Below, piece after piece: positions 48,809 to 60,371 of a DNA stretch of 64,000 nt; the first letter of the stretch is position 1, and every line of letters starts with the position of its first letter. The DNA comes from Solea solea (Eukaryota > Chordata > Actinopteri > Pleuronectiformes > Soleidae), in NCBI RefSeq assembly GCF_958295425.1, contig NC_081152.1, positions 21,858,772 through 21,922,771 of the forward strand, given 5' to 3'. The translations under genes were made by a program, and so were the position numbers. A model generated the notes under the pieces. The model worked only from the letters and a program-made list of their open reading frames with translations, ran no database searches and was not told the origin of the DNA.

Positions 48809-51736
48809 ATGTGCCTTTTTTCCATTCCTGTTCATGTCTCTTCTCATAGATACTACAAACCTCACAATCACTCACAGCATCACCGTAACCTGTCCTCACT
48901 TATCTATCCCACCCGCTCCACACACATCCAACACCTTGTCGCAGGGGGCCTGTGGAACTGCCAGTCAGCTACCCGCAAGACTGAGTTCATCTCCGGCTTT
49001 GCTACTGAGCAATGCCTGGACTTCCTTGCTCTCACTGAGACTTGGATAACACCCTCCAACACAGCCACCCCTGCAGCTCTCTCCTCCGCCCACTCCTTCT
49101 CCCACACACCCAGATCCACTGGAAGAGGTGGTGGGACAGGTCTGCTCATCAACCCCAACTGGACTTTCACTCTTTACCCACTGCCACACTTCTCTTCACA
49201 GTCGTTTGAATTTCATGCTGTAACTGTAACTCACCCAGTCAAACTAATCATTATTGTCATCTACCGTCCACCAGGCCCATTGGGACACTTCTTGGAGGAA
49301 CTAGATGTCCTCCTCTCAAACGTCCCAGAAAATGGCCCACCACTTGTTCTTCTTGGTGACTTCAACATCCAGTCAGAGAAGTCATCCGATCTACTATTTC
49401 TACTTTCGTCTCTTTCTCTCTCACTTGCTCCTTCTCCACCAACTCACAAAGCTGGCAACCACCTTGACCTCATCTTCACCAGAAACTGCTCCACCTCCGA
49501 CCTCACGGTAACTCCATTTCATGTCTCTGATCATTTCTTCATTTCCTACTCTCTCCCACTCTCCCAATCTGATGATCTCATCTCATCAGATACTGCACTT
49601 GTCCGTCGCAACATTCGCTCTCTCTCTCCCTCCTCTCTCTCCTCAACTGTTCTATCAGCACTTCCTTCAGCTGACTCCTTCTCCCTCATGCATCCCAACT
49701 CTGCCACAGACACATTCCTCTGTACTCTGTCCTCCTCTCTTGACTCTCTCTGTCCTCTTACTTCACGGCGGGTTCGTAAGTCCTCCCCAGCCCCGTGGTT
49801 GTCGGACTCAGTGCGTACTGAGAGAGCCACGATACGGGCAGCAGAAAGGAAATGGAGGAAATCAAAACTCCCTGACGACCTGCTTTCCTATCACTCTCTT
49901 CTCTCCACCCTCACTGCCTCTATCTCTGCAGCCAAACAATCTTTCTATCAGACTAAAATTCAATCCTCTTTCTCTAACCCCAAAAAACTTTTCTCGATCT
50001 TCTCTAACCTCCTTGATCCCCCCACCCCCCCTCCTCCCTCCTCCCTTCTACCAATTCACTTTGTCAACTACTTCACAAAGAAAGTAGATGACATTCGCTC
50101 TTCTTTCTCAACCCCACCTCCTGATCTCACCTCTCTACCAACCACTAATTCAGCTCCTTCTCTATCCTCTTTCACCCCTCTATCTCAGGATCAAGTTCTT
50201 TCCCTAATAACCTCTGCCCGCCCCACCTCCTGCCCCCTTGACCCTATCCCCTCTCACCTTCTTCAGTCAATTGCTTCTGATCTTCTGCCTTTCCTCACCC
50301 ACCTCATTAACACATCTCTATCATCTGGTTGCTTTCCGGACTCTCTTAAAGAGGCCAGAGTGACCCCCCTCCTTAAAAAACCCACCCTTGACCCGTCTGA
50401 AGTAAATAACTACAGACCTGTCTCTCTTCTTCCTTTTCTCTCCAAAACTCTGGAGCGTGCTATCTTTAATCAACTCTCCTCCTACCTTCACCGGAACAAC
50501 CTTCTTGATCCTCTTCAGTCTGGTTTTAAAGCAGGTCACTCGACCGAAACTGCACTCCTTGCTGTCACTGAGCAACTCCACACTGCCAGGGCTGCCTCTC
50601 TCTCCTCTGTGCTCATCCTCTTGGACCTCTCTGCAGCGTTTGACACAGTTAACCACCAGATCCTTATTTCCTCCCTTCAAGAACTAGGTGTCTCAGGATC
50701 TGCACTTACCCTACTCTCGTCCTATCTTCAAAACCGAACATACAGAGTAACCTGGAGAGGATCTGTGTCGGAACCCTGTCCTCTAGCTACTGGGGTCCCT
50801 CAGGGTTCTGTCTTGGGCCCTCTCCTCTTCTCTCTATACACCAACTCTCTTGGTTCTGTTATTCTCTCTCATGGTTTTTCCTATCACAGCTACGCCGACG
50901 ACACCCAACTCATCCTCTCTTTTCCCAGCTCCGACACAAATGTAGCAGAACGGATCTCCGCTTGTCTGACCGACATCTCTCAGTGGATGTCTGACCATCA
51001 CCTGAAACTCAATCTCAACAAGACTGAGTTTCTTTTTCTCCCAGGAAAGGGCTCTCCCACCACAGACCTAACCATCACCCTCGACAACTCTGTGGTAACT
51101 CCGTCTCATACCGCAAGGAACCTGGGTGTGACACTTGATGACCATCTCTCCCTCACTGCCAACATTGCTGCAACAGCTCGATCTTGCAGATACATGTTGT
51201 ACAACATCAGAAGGATACGGCCTCTTCTAACCCAGAAGGCGGCACAGGTTCTGGTCCAGGCTCTTGTCATCTCACGCTTGGATTACTGCAACTCCCTCCT
51301 GGCTGGTCTCCCTGCGTGTGCCATACGACCCCTGCAACTCATCCAGAATGCAGCAGCTCGACTGGTCTTCAACTTACCAAAATTCTCCCACACTACACCT
51401 CTCCTCCGCTCCCTTCACTGGCTTCCTGTAGCTGCTCGCATCCGCTTCAAGACTCTAGTGCTTGCGTTCCATGCTACAAACGGATCCGGTCCAGCCTACA
51501 TCCAGGACATGATCAAAACCTACACCCCAGCCCGCCCACTTCGCTCTGCATTGGCAAACCGGCTCGCTGCCCCCTCACTGACAGGATCGCAGAGGCATTT
51601 ACAGAACTCCAGACTGTTCACTGTCCTCGCTCCCAAATGGTGGAACGAGCTCCCCATCGACATCCGGACAGCGGAAAGCCTCCACATCTTCCGCCGCCGA
51701 CTAAAAACACATTTCTTCCGACTCTACCTCGACTAA
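48809..51736 (+). CDS. L2 endonuclease-reverse transcriptase, 975 codons, uninterrupted
   Basis: A single protein for target-primed reverse transcription. The APE-type endonuclease spans about residues 48-245, with LTETWI 75-80, GDFN 183-186 and SDH 240-242, so all the catalytic signatures are present. A serine/proline-rich linker (about 270-460) precedes the reverse transcriptase: NNYRPVSLLP 533-542, LLDLSAAFD 604-612, GVPQGSVLG 662-670 and YADD 695-698 carry the fingers and palm motifs and the catalytic aspartates. The C-terminus is basic (RRRLKTHFFRLYLD), as is usual for L2. The first in-frame ATG, 48809, was taken as start; the true start could be slightly downstream. No stop or frameshift is seen, so the protein could still be functional. 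Length is as expected for an L2 EN-RT ORF. Confidence 0.95.
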   Translation: MCLFSIPVHVSSHRYYKPHNHSQHHRNLSSLIYPTRSTHIQHLVAGGLWNCQSATRKTEFISGFATEQCLDFLALTETWITPSNTATPAALSSAHSFSHTPRSTGRGGGTGLLINPNWTFTLYPLPHFSSQSFEFHAVTVTHPVKLIIIVIYRPPGPLGHFLEELDVLLSNVPENGPPLVLLGDFNIQSEKSSDLLFLLSSLSLSLAPSPPTHKAGNHLDLIFTRNCSTSDLTVTPFHVSDHFFISYSLPLSQSDDLISSDTALVRRNIRSLSPSSLSSTVLSALPSADSFSLMHPNSATDTFLCTLSSSLDSLCPLTSRRVRKSSPAPWLSDSVRTERATIRAAERKWRKSKLPDDLLSYHSLLSTLTASISAAKQSFYQTKIQSSFSNPKKLFSIFSNLLDPPTPPPPSSLLPIHFVNYFTKKVDDIRSSFSTPPPDLTSLPTTNSAPSLSSFTPLSQDQVLSLITSARPTSCPLDPIPSHLLQSIASDLLPFLTHLINTSLSSGCFPDSLKEARVTPLLKKPTLDPSEVNNYRPVSLLPFLSKTLERAIFNQLSSYLHRNNLLDPLQSGFKAGHSTETALLAVTEQLHTARAASLSSVLILLDLSAAFDTVNHQILISSLQELGVSGSALTLLSSYLQNRTYRVTWRGSVSEPCPLATGVPQGSVLGPLLFSLYTNSLGSVILSHGFSYHSYADDTQLILSFPSSDTNVAERISACLTDISQWMSDHHLKLNLNKTEFLFLPGKGSPTTDLTITLDNSVVTPSHTARNLGVTLDDHLSLTANIAATARSCRYMLYNIRRIRPLLTQKAAQVLVQALVISRLDYCNSLLAGLPACAIRPLQLIQNAAARLVFNLPKFSHTTPLLRSLHWLPVAARIRFKTLVLAFHATNGSGPAYIQDMIKTYTPARPLRSALANRLAAPSLTGSQRHLQNSRLFTVLAPKWWNELPIDIRTAESLHIFRRRLKTHFFRLYLD

Positions 51737-51753
51737 GACGATAACGACGACGA

Positions 51754-51754
<1 letters not shown>

Positions 51755-51806
<52 letters not shown>
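51755..51806 (+). repeat. Internal poly(A) run of 52 bases in the L2 3' UTR
   Basis: A pure A tract starts 18 bp after the stop codon and ends ~150 bp before the real 3' end of the element. It is internal, not the priming tail. Its exact length is prone to sequencing error and replication slippage. Confidence 0.9.
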
Positions 51807-51808
<2 letters not shown>

Positions 51809-51905
51809 TATCGCACTTATGACTAGCACTTCATAGTTTGATTTACTTGAAGCTCTTACTTACTTCTAGCACTTATTTGTACCCAAATGTTTAAATGCAC
51901 TTATT

Positions 51906-51958
51906 GTAAGTCGCTTTGGATAAAAGCGTCTGCTAAATGACATGTAATGTAATGTAAT
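51906..51958 (+). promoter_or_regulatory. L2 3' end: RT-recognition hairpin and TGTAA repeats
   Basis: The sequence has cgcttt (51912-51917) pairing with aaagcg (51923-51928) around a ggata loop, then gtctgctaaatgacatg and TGTAA-type repeats. This is the conserved end of fish L2 LINEs and of SINEs that borrow it; the element's RT is thought to recognise it to start cDNA synthesis. Confidence 0.9.
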
Positions 51959-52221
51959 GTGTTTTTTTCAGTAAGTGCTACTTGTTGGGGCAGTTTTGTT
52001 TGACAATATCAACTGAATGAACAGCAGAGAAAATGGCTGTGAGCTTCCAACTCGGATCACCTCAGATGGAGCCACTCATGATTCTGGACTTCATAAGTGC
52101 TTCTCTTTGGGGTTGTCTTGGTTGTGATTTGTTCTGCAGTGGCAAGGCCTGAATGAACTATCCCAAAATCCAATCTGGAGCTCAAATATTTATCACCAAC
52201 ATGACCCTTACACGAGCACTG

Positions 52222-52242
52222 ACGTGAATTTAAAATTCACGT
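52222..52242. repeat. 21-bp palindrome at the D1 end (U34)
   Basis: Same palindrome as at 47768, in the first D1 after the L2 insertion, so it was already shared by U33-U36 or spread among them. Confidence 0.92.
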
Positions 52243-52252
52243 TTTGTTGGGG

Positions 52253-53453
52253 TCGTGTTGCTGATTTTAACAAGTCCATATTTGATCTATTTCTCTACGG
52301 TGGCTACATTCAAAAGGCATACAATCATATGGTCTGCTTCGAAATGTTTAGTTTTAAAAGAACAACTGTGTTTGTGTTGTTTCAAGAGAGTGATACATTT
52401 GCAATTAAACTGTACCATATGTGAATGAAAGGCAGTCAAATGAGCAATTGGGGTCTCATCAAGTACTAAGAGACCTGCATGAATTGAAGATGATGGTTGT
52501 CTCTTAGTGGAGGTGTGGTCCTTTCTTTTACCAACCTTCATCAGGGCCATTGAAACTTCATGAAAAAGAAGGTGGAGCATGTTGGGAGGGGCTACACTCC
52601 AATATAAGATTGGCGTGGTTGTGGAAGCAAATCCACTGTAGCTGGACACACCACAGAAGATGCTACAAAAAGATCACCTGGACCCAAAGATAAGTCATGG
52701 GTAGAGTTATTTTTGATGTCACCCATTTCAGTGCTGCCTTGTTTCAGTATAATGTTGGGGGCAGTTTTGTTTGACAATATCAACTGAATGAATGGCAAAG
52801 AAAATGGCTGTGAGCTTCCAACTCGGATCACTTCAGATGGAGCCACTCATGATTCTGGACTTCATAAGTGCTTCTCTTTGGGGTTGTCTTGGTTGTGATG
52901 GGATCTGCAGTCAAACGGTCTAAATGAACTATCCTAAAATTCAATGTGGAATTCAAATATGTATCACCAGCATCACCCTTACACAAGCACAGACTTGAAT
53001 TTGCAGTAAGTGCTATTTGTTGGGGTAGTGTTGGTGATTTTTTGAGGTCATATTTGTGTAATTTCAGAGGGCAATCTTCTTGGATAACATATTGATAGAA
53101 CAAGAAAGAGAGGCTTTCTTGTAAGTCTGTACAATTACCCTAACTTTAGCATTGACTTGGTGTTTTTTTCAGTAAGTGCTACTTGTTGGGGCAGTTTTGT
53201 TTGACAATATCAACTGAATGAACAGCAGAGAAAATGGCTGTGAGCTTCCAACTCGGATCACCTCAGATGGAGCCACTCATGATCCTGGACTTCATAAGTG
53301 CTTCTCTTTGGGGTTGTCTTGGTTGTGATTTGTTCTGCAGTGGCAAGGCCTGAATGAACTATCCCAAAATCCAATCTGGAGCTCAAATATTTATCACCAA
53401 CATGACCCTTACACGAGCACTGACGTGAATTTAAAATTCACGTTTTGTTGGGG
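52253..53453. repeat. Satellite unit U35 (A, n=1, 1201 bp)
   Basis: Both indel variants are present: D2 lacks 5 bp (gaatttgcag at 52997-53006) and D1 carries the 7-bp-shorter palindrome end. D1 has the private gatcctggac. Confidence 0.95.
53423..53443. repeat. 21-bp palindrome at the D1 end (U35)
   Basis: Third of the four copies of the palindrome variant. Confidence 0.92.
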
Positions 53454-54659
53454 TCGTGTTGCTGATTTTAACAAGTCCATATTTGATCTATTTCTCTACG
53501 GTGGCTACATTCAAAAGGCATACAATCATATGGTCTGCTTCGAAATGTTTAGTTTTAAAAGAACAACTGTGTTTGTGTTGTTTCAAGAGAGTGATACATT
53601 TGCAATTAAACTGTACCATATGTGAATGAAAGGCAGTCAAATGAGCAATTGGGGTCTCATCAAGTACTAAGAGACCTGCATGAATTGAAGATGATGGTTG
53701 TCTCTTAGTGGAGGTGTGGTCCTTTCTTTTACCAACCTTTATCAAGGCCAAAGAAACTTCATGAAAAAGAAGGTGGAGCATGTTGGGAGGGGCTACACTC
53801 CAATATAAGATTGGCGTGGTTGTGGAAGCAAATCCACTGTAGCTGGACACACCACAGAAGATGCTACAAAAAGATCACCTGGACCCAAAGATAAGTCATG
53901 GGTAGAGTTATTTTTGATGTCACCCATTTCAGTGCTGCCTTGTTTCAGTATAATGTTGGGGGCAGTTTTGTTTGACAATATCAACTGAATGAATGGCAAA
54001 GAAAATGGCTGTGAGCTTCCAACTCGGATCACTTCAGATGGAGCCACTCATGATTCTGGACTTCATAAGTGCTTCTCTTTGGGGTTTTCTTGGTTGTGAT
54101 GGGATCTGCAGTCAAACGGTCTAAATGAACTATCCTAAAATCCAATGTGGAATTCAAATATGTATCACCAGCATCACCCTTACACAAGCACAGACTTGAA
54201 TTTAAAATGCAGTAAGTGCTATTTGTTGGGGTAGTGTTGGTGATTTTTTGAGGTCATATTTGTGTAATTTCAGAGGGCAATCTTCTTGGATAACATATTG
54301 ATAGAACAAGAAAGAGAGACTTTCTTGTAAGTCTGTACAATTACCCTAACTTTAGCATTGACTTGGTGTTTTTTTCAGTAAGTGCTACTTGTTGGGGCAG
54401 TTTTGTTTGACAATATCAACTGAATGAACAGCAGAGAAAATGGCTGTGAGCTTCCAACTCGGATCACCTCAGATGGAGCCACTCATGATTCTGGACTTCA
54501 TAAGTGCTTCTCTTTGGGGTTGTCTTGGTTGTGATTTGTTCTGCAGTGGCAAGGCCTGAATGAACTATCCCAAAATCCAATCTGGAGCTCAAATATTTAT
54601 CACCAACATGACCCTTACACGAGCACTGACGTGAATTTAAAATTCACGTTTTGTTGGGG
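53454..54659. repeat. Satellite unit U36 (A, n=1, 1206 bp)
   Basis: S2 reverts to ttatcaaggccaaag, last seen near 12 kb. D2 has ggggttttcttgg (shared with U37). D1 has the palindrome end. Confidence 0.95.
54629..54649. repeat. 21-bp palindrome at the D1 end (U36)
   Basis: Last copy; D1 of U37 (ending 55872) is normal again. Confidence 0.92.
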
Positions 54660-55872
54660 TCGTGTTGCTGATTTTAACAAGTCCATATTTGATCTATTTC
54701 TCTACGGTGGCTACATTCAAAAGGCATACAATCATATGGTCTGCTTCGAAATGTTTAGTTTTAAAAGAACAACTGTGTTTGTGTTGTTTCAAGAGAGTGA
54801 TACATTTGCAATTAAACTGTACCATATGTGAATGAAAGGCAGTCAAATGAGCAATTGGGGTCTCATCAAGTACTAAGAGACCTGCATGAATTGAAGATGA
54901 TGGTTGTCTCTTAGTGGAGGTGTGGTCCTTTCTTTTACCAACCTTTATCAAGGCCAAAGAAACTTCATGAAAAAGAAGGTGGAGCATGTTGGGAGGGGCT
55001 ACACTCCAATATAAGATTGGCGTGGTTGTGGAAGCAAATCCACTGTAGCTGGACACACCACAGAAGATGCTACAAAAAGATCACCTGGACCCAAAGATAA
55101 GTCATGGGTAGAGTTATTTTTGATGTCACCCATTTCAGTGCTGCCTTGTTTCAGTATAATGTTGGGGGCAGTTTTGTTTGACAATATCAACTGAATGAAT
55201 GGCAAAGAAAATGGCTGTGAGCTTCCAACTCGGATCACTTCAGATGGAGCCACTCATGATTCTGGACTTCATAAGTGCTTCTCTTTGGGGTTTTCTTGGT
55301 TGTGATGGGATCTGCAGTCAAACGGTCTAAATGAACTATCCTAAAATCCAATGTGGAATTCAAATATGTATCACCAGCATCACCCTTACACAAGCACAGA
55401 CTTGAATTTAAAATGCAGTAAGTGCTATTTGTTGGGGTAGTGTTGGTGATTTTTTGAGGTCATATTTGTGTAATTTCAGAGGGCAATCTTCTTGGATAAC
55501 ATATTGATAGAACAAGAAAGAGAGACTTTCTTGTAAGTCTGTACAATTACCCTAACTTTAGCATTGACTTGGTGTTTTTTTCAGTAAGTGCTACTTGTTG
55601 GGGCAGTTTTGTTTGACAATATCAACTGAATGAACAGCAGAGAAAATGGCTGTGAGCTTCCAACTCGGATCACCTCAGATGGAGCCACTCATGATTCTGG
55701 ACTTCATAAGTGCTTCTCTCTGGGGTTGTCTTGGTTGTGATTTGTTCTGCAGTGGCAAGGCCTGAATGAACTATCCCAAAATCCAATCTGGAGCTCAAAT
55801 ATTTATCACCAACATGACCCTTACACGAGCACTGACGTGAATTTAAAATGCAGTAAGTGCTATTTGTTGGGG
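54660..55872. repeat. Satellite unit U37 (A, n=1, 1213 bp)
   Basis: Same S2 and ggggttttcttgg D2 as U36 but a normal D1 end. D1 introduces ctctctggggttg, which marks D1 in U38, U40, U41 and U42. Confidence 0.95.
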
Positions 55873-57515
55873 TCGTTTTGCTGATTTTAACAAGTCCATA
55901 TTTGATCTATTTCTCTATGGTGGCTACATTCAAAAGGCATACAATCATATGGTCTGCTTCGAAATGTTTAGTTTTAAAAGAACAACTGTGTTTGTGTTGT
56001 TTCAAGAGAGTGATACATTTGCAATTAAACTGTACCATATGTGAATGAAAGGCAGTCAAATGAGCAATTGGGGTCTCATCAAGTACTAAGAGACCTGCAT
56101 GAATTGAAGATGATGGTTGTCTCTTAGTGGAGGTGTGGTCCTTTCTTTTACCAACCTTTATCAAGGCCAAAGAAACTTCATGAAAAAGAAGGTGGAGCAT
56201 GTTGGGAGGGGCTACACTCCAATATAAGATTGGCGTGGTTGTGGAAGCAAATCCACTGTAGCTGGACACACCACAGAAGATGCTACAAAAAGATCACCTG
56301 GACCCAAAGATAAGTCATGGGTAGAGTTATTTTTGATGTCACCCATTTCACTGCTGCCTTGTTTCAGTATAATGTTGGGGGCAGTTTTGTTTGACAATAT
56401 CAACTGAATGAATGGCAAAGAAAATGGCTGTGAGCTTCCAACTCGGATCACTTCAGATGGAGCCACTCATGATTCTGGACTTCATAAGTGCTTCTCTTTG
56501 GGGTTGTCTTGGTTGTGATGGGATCTGCAGTCAAACGGTCTAAATGAACTATCCTAAAATTCAATGTGGAATTCAAATATGTATCACCAGCATCACCCTT
56601 ACACAAGCACAGACTTGAATTTGCAGTAAGTGCTATTTGTTGGGGTAGTGTTGGTGATTTTTTGAGGTCATATTTGTGTAATTTCAGAGGGCAATCTTCT
56701 TGGATAACATATTGATAGAACAAGAAAGAGAGACTTTCTTGTAAGTCTGTACAATTACCCTAACTTTAGCATTGACTTGGTGTTTTTTTCAGTAAGTGCT
56801 ACTTGTTGGGGCAGTTTTGTTTGACAATATCAACTGAATGAACAGCAGAGAAAATGGCTGTGAGCTTCCAACTCGGATCACCTCAGATGGAGCCACTCAT
56901 GATTCTGGACTTCATAAGTGCTTCTCTTTGGGGTTGTCTTGGTTGTGATGGGATCTGCAGTCAAAAGGTCTAAATGAACTATCCTAAAATCCAATGTGGA
57001 ATTCAAATATGTATCACCAGCATCACCCTTACACAAGCACAGACTTGAATTTAAAATGCAGTAAGTGCTATTTGTTGGGGTAGTGTTGGTGATTTTTTGA
57101 GGTCATATTTGTGTAATTTCAGAGGGCAATCTTCTTGGATAACATATTGATAGAACAAGAAAGAGAGACTTTCTTGTAAGTCTGTACAATTACCCTAACT
57201 TTAGCATTGACTTGGTGTTTTTTTCAGTAAGTGCTACTTGTTGGGGCAGTTTTGTTTGACAATATCAACTGAATGAACAGCAGAGAAAATGGCTGTGAGC
57301 TTCCAACTCGGATCACCTCAGATGGAGCCACTCATGATTCTGGACTTCATAAGTGCTTCTCTCTGGGGTTGTCTTGGTTGTGATTTGTTCTGCAGTGGCA
57401 AGGCCTGAATGAACTATCCCAAAATCCAATCTGGAGCTCAAATATTTATCACCAACATGACCCTTACACGAGCACTGACGTGAATTTAAAATGCAGTAAG
57501 TGCTATTTGTTGGGG
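55873..57515. repeat. Satellite unit U38 (A, n=2, 1643 bp)
   Basis: D2 56373-56645 (5-bp deletion), extra D 56804-57080 (D1-to-D2 hybrid with caaaagg), D1 57239-57515. S2 starts tcgttttgctg and has ctctatggtgg and cactgctgcc. Confidence 0.94.
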
Positions 57516-58728
57516 TCGTTTTGCTGATTTTAACAAGTCCATATTTGATCTATTTCTCTATGGTGGCTACATTCAAAAGGCATACAATCATATGGTCTGC
57601 TTCGAAATGTTTAGTTTTAAAAGAACAACTGTGTTTGTGTTGTTTCAAGAGAGTGATACATTTGCAATTAAACTGTACCATATGTGAATGAAAGGCAGTC
57701 AAATGAGCAATTGGGGTCTCATCAAGTACTAAGAGACCTGCATGAATTGAAGATGATGGTTGTCTCTTAGTGGAGGTGTGGTCCTTTCTTTTACCAACCT
57801 TTATCAAGGCCAAAGAAACTTCATGAAAAAGAAGGTGGAGCATGTTGGGAGGGGCTACACTCCAATATAAGATTGGCGTGGTTGTGGAAGCAAATCCACT
57901 GTAGCTGGACACACCACAGAAGATGCTACAAAAAGATCACCTGGACCCAAAGATAAGTCATGGGTAGAGTTATTTTTGATGTCACCCATTTCAGTGCTGC
58001 CTTGTTTCAGTATAATGTTGGGGGCAGTTTTGTTTGACAATATCAACTGAATGAATGGCAAAGAAAATGGCTGTGAGCTTCCAACTCGGATCACTTCAGA
58101 TGGAGCCACTCATGATTCTGGACTTCATAAGTGCTTCTCTTTGGGGTTGTCTTGGTTGTGATGGGATCTGCAGTCAAACGGTCTAAATGAACTATCCTAA
58201 AATTCAATGTGGAATTCAAATATGTATCACCAGCATCACCCTTACACAAGCACAGACTTGAATTTAAAATGCAGTAAGTGCTATTTGTTGGGGTAGTGTT
58301 GGTGATTTTTTGAGGTCATATTTGTGTAATTTCAGAGGGCAATCTTCTTGGATAACATATTGATAGAACAAGAAAGAGAGACTTTCTTGTAAGTCTGTAC
58401 AATTACCCTAACTTTAGCATTGACTTGGTGTTTTTTTCAGTAAGTGCTACTTGTTGGGGCAGTTTTGTTTGACAATATCAACTGAATGAACAGCAGAGAA
58501 AATGGCTGTGAGCTTCCAACTCGGATCACCTCAGATGGAGCCACTCATGATTCTGGACTTCATAAGTGCTTCTCTTTGGGGTTGTCTTGGTTGTGATTTG
58601 TTCTGCAGTGGCAAGGCCTGAATGAACTATCCCAAAATCCAATCTGGAGCTCAAATATTTATCACCAACATGACCCTTACACGAGCACTGACGTGAATTT
58701 AAAATGCAGTAAGTGCTATTTGTTGGGG
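57516..58728. repeat. Satellite unit U39 (A, n=1, 1213 bp)
   Basis: S2 starts tcgttttgctg and has ctctatggtgg and ttatcaaggccaaag. D2 has attcaatg. D1 has the older ctctttggggttg. Confidence 0.95.
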
Positions 58729-60371
58729 TCGTGTTGCTGATTTTAACAAGTCCATATTTGATCTATTTCTCTATGGTGGCTACATTCAAAAGGCATACAA
58801 TCATATGGTCTGCTTCGAAATGTTTAGTTTTAAAAGAACAACTGTGTTTGTGTTGTTTCAAGAGAGTGATACATTTGCAATTAAACTGTACCATATGTGA
58901 ATGAAAGGCAGTCAAATGAGCAATTGGGGTCTCATCAAGTACTAAGAGACCTGCATGAATTGAAGATGATGGTTGTCTCTTAGTGGAGGTGTGGTCCTTT
59001 CTTTTACCAACCTTCATCAGGGCCATTGAAACTTCATGAAAAAGAAGGTGGAGCATGTTGGGAGGGGCTACACTCCAATATAAGATTGGCGTGGTTGTGG
59101 AAGCAAATCCACTGTAGCTGGACACACCACAGAAGATGCTACAAAAAGATCACCTGGACCCAAAGATAAGTCATGGGTAGAGTTATTTTTGATGTCACCC
59201 ATTTCACTGCTGCCTTGTTTCAGTATAATGTTGGGGGCAGTTTTGTTTGACAATATCAACTGAATGAATGGCAAAGAAAATGGCTGTGAGCTTCCAACTC
59301 GGATCACTTCAGATGGAGCCACTCATGATTCTGGACTTCATAAGTGCTTCTCTTTGGGGTTGTCTTGGTTGTGATGGGATCTGCAGTCAAACGGTCTAAA
59401 TGAACTATCCTAAAATTCAATGTGGAATTCAAATATGTATCACCAGCATCACCCTTACACAAGCACAGACTTGAATTTGCAGTAAGTGCTATTTGTTGGG
59501 GTAGTGTTGGTGATTTTTTGAGGTCATATTTGTGTAATTTCAGAGGGCAATCTTCTTGGATAACATATTGATAGAACAAGAAAGAGAGACTTTCTTGTAA
59601 GTCTGTACAATTACCCTAACTTTAGCATTGACTTGGTGTTTTTTTCAGTAAGTGCTACTTGTTGGGGCAGTTTTGTTTGACAATATCAACTGAATGAACA
59701 GCAGAGAAAATGGCTGTGAGCTTCCAACTCGGATCACCTCAGAAGGAGCCACTCATGATTCTGGACTTCATAAGTGCTTCTCTTTGGGGTTGTCTTGGTT
59801 GTGATGGGATCTGCAGTCAAAAGGTCTAAATGAACTATCCTAAAATCCAATGTGGAATTCAAATATGTATCACCAGCATCACCCTTACACAAGCACAGAC
59901 TTGAATTTAAAATGCAGTAAGTGCTATTTGTTGGGGTAGTGTTGGTGATTTTTTGAGGTCATATTTGTGTAATTTCAGAGGGCAATCTTCTTGGATAACA
60001 TATTGATAGAACAAGAAAGAGAGACTTTCTTGTAAGTCTGTACAATTACCCTAACTTTAGCATTGACTTGGTGTTTTTTTCAGTAAGTGCTACTTGTTGG
60101 GGCAGTTTTGTTTGACAATATCAACTGAATGAACAGCAGAGAAAATGGCTGTGAGCTTCCAACTCGGATCACCTCAGATGGAGCCACTCATGATTCTGGA
60201 CTTCATAAGTGCTTCTCTCTGGGGTTGTCTTGGTTGTGATTTGTTCTGCAGTGGCAAGGCCTGAATGAACTATCCCAAAATCCAATCTGGAGCTCAAATA
60301 TTTATCACCAACATGACCCTTACACGAGCACTGACGTGAATTTAAAATGCAGTAAGTGCTATTTGTTGGGG
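58729..60371. repeat. Satellite unit U40 (A, n=2, 1643 bp)
   Basis: Module order and D2 5-bp deletion as in U38, but S2 is of the ttcatcagggccattg type. The extra hybrid D has the private cagaaggagcc near 59741. Confidence 0.94.

Larger units (their letters stand above)
48711..51958 (+). mobile_element. L2-clade non-LTR retrotransposon with intact ORF
   Basis: A 3248-bp LINE in the satellite's + orientation. It has a ~98-bp leader, an uninterrupted 975-codon ORF, a 3' UTR with a 52-base A run, and the characteristic L2 3' end: a small hairpin followed by TGTAA repeats. The target duplication is gtgtt (48706-48710 and 51959-51963), in the T-rich end of S1; its right edge is slightly ambiguous because the tail repeat also ends in gt. 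Element plus one duplication equals 3253 bp, exactly the excess length of the host unit. Whether the 5' end is complete or slightly truncated cannot be told here. Confidence 0.95.
47799..52252. repeat. Satellite unit U34 (A, n=1) interrupted by an L2 LINE
   Basis: S2 47799-48298 (cactgctgcc variant), D2 48299-48571 with a 5-bp deletion (gaatttgcag), S1 48572-48710, LINE 48711-51958, S1 resumes, D1 ends at 52252 with the palindrome variant. Removing 3253 bp gives 1201 bp, the same as U35. Confidence 0.94.

Noticed and set aside
49521..50087. 188-codon and other alternate-frame ORFs inside the L2 LINE
   Set aside because: They are low-complexity shadows created by the C/T-rich L2 coding strand.
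55873..60371. A strict 2856-bp HOR from the spacing of units beyond 54.6 kb
   Set aside because: The spacing repeats, but S2 and D2 markers differ between the supposed copies, so it is a mixture of n=1 and n=2 units rather than a clean block duplication.
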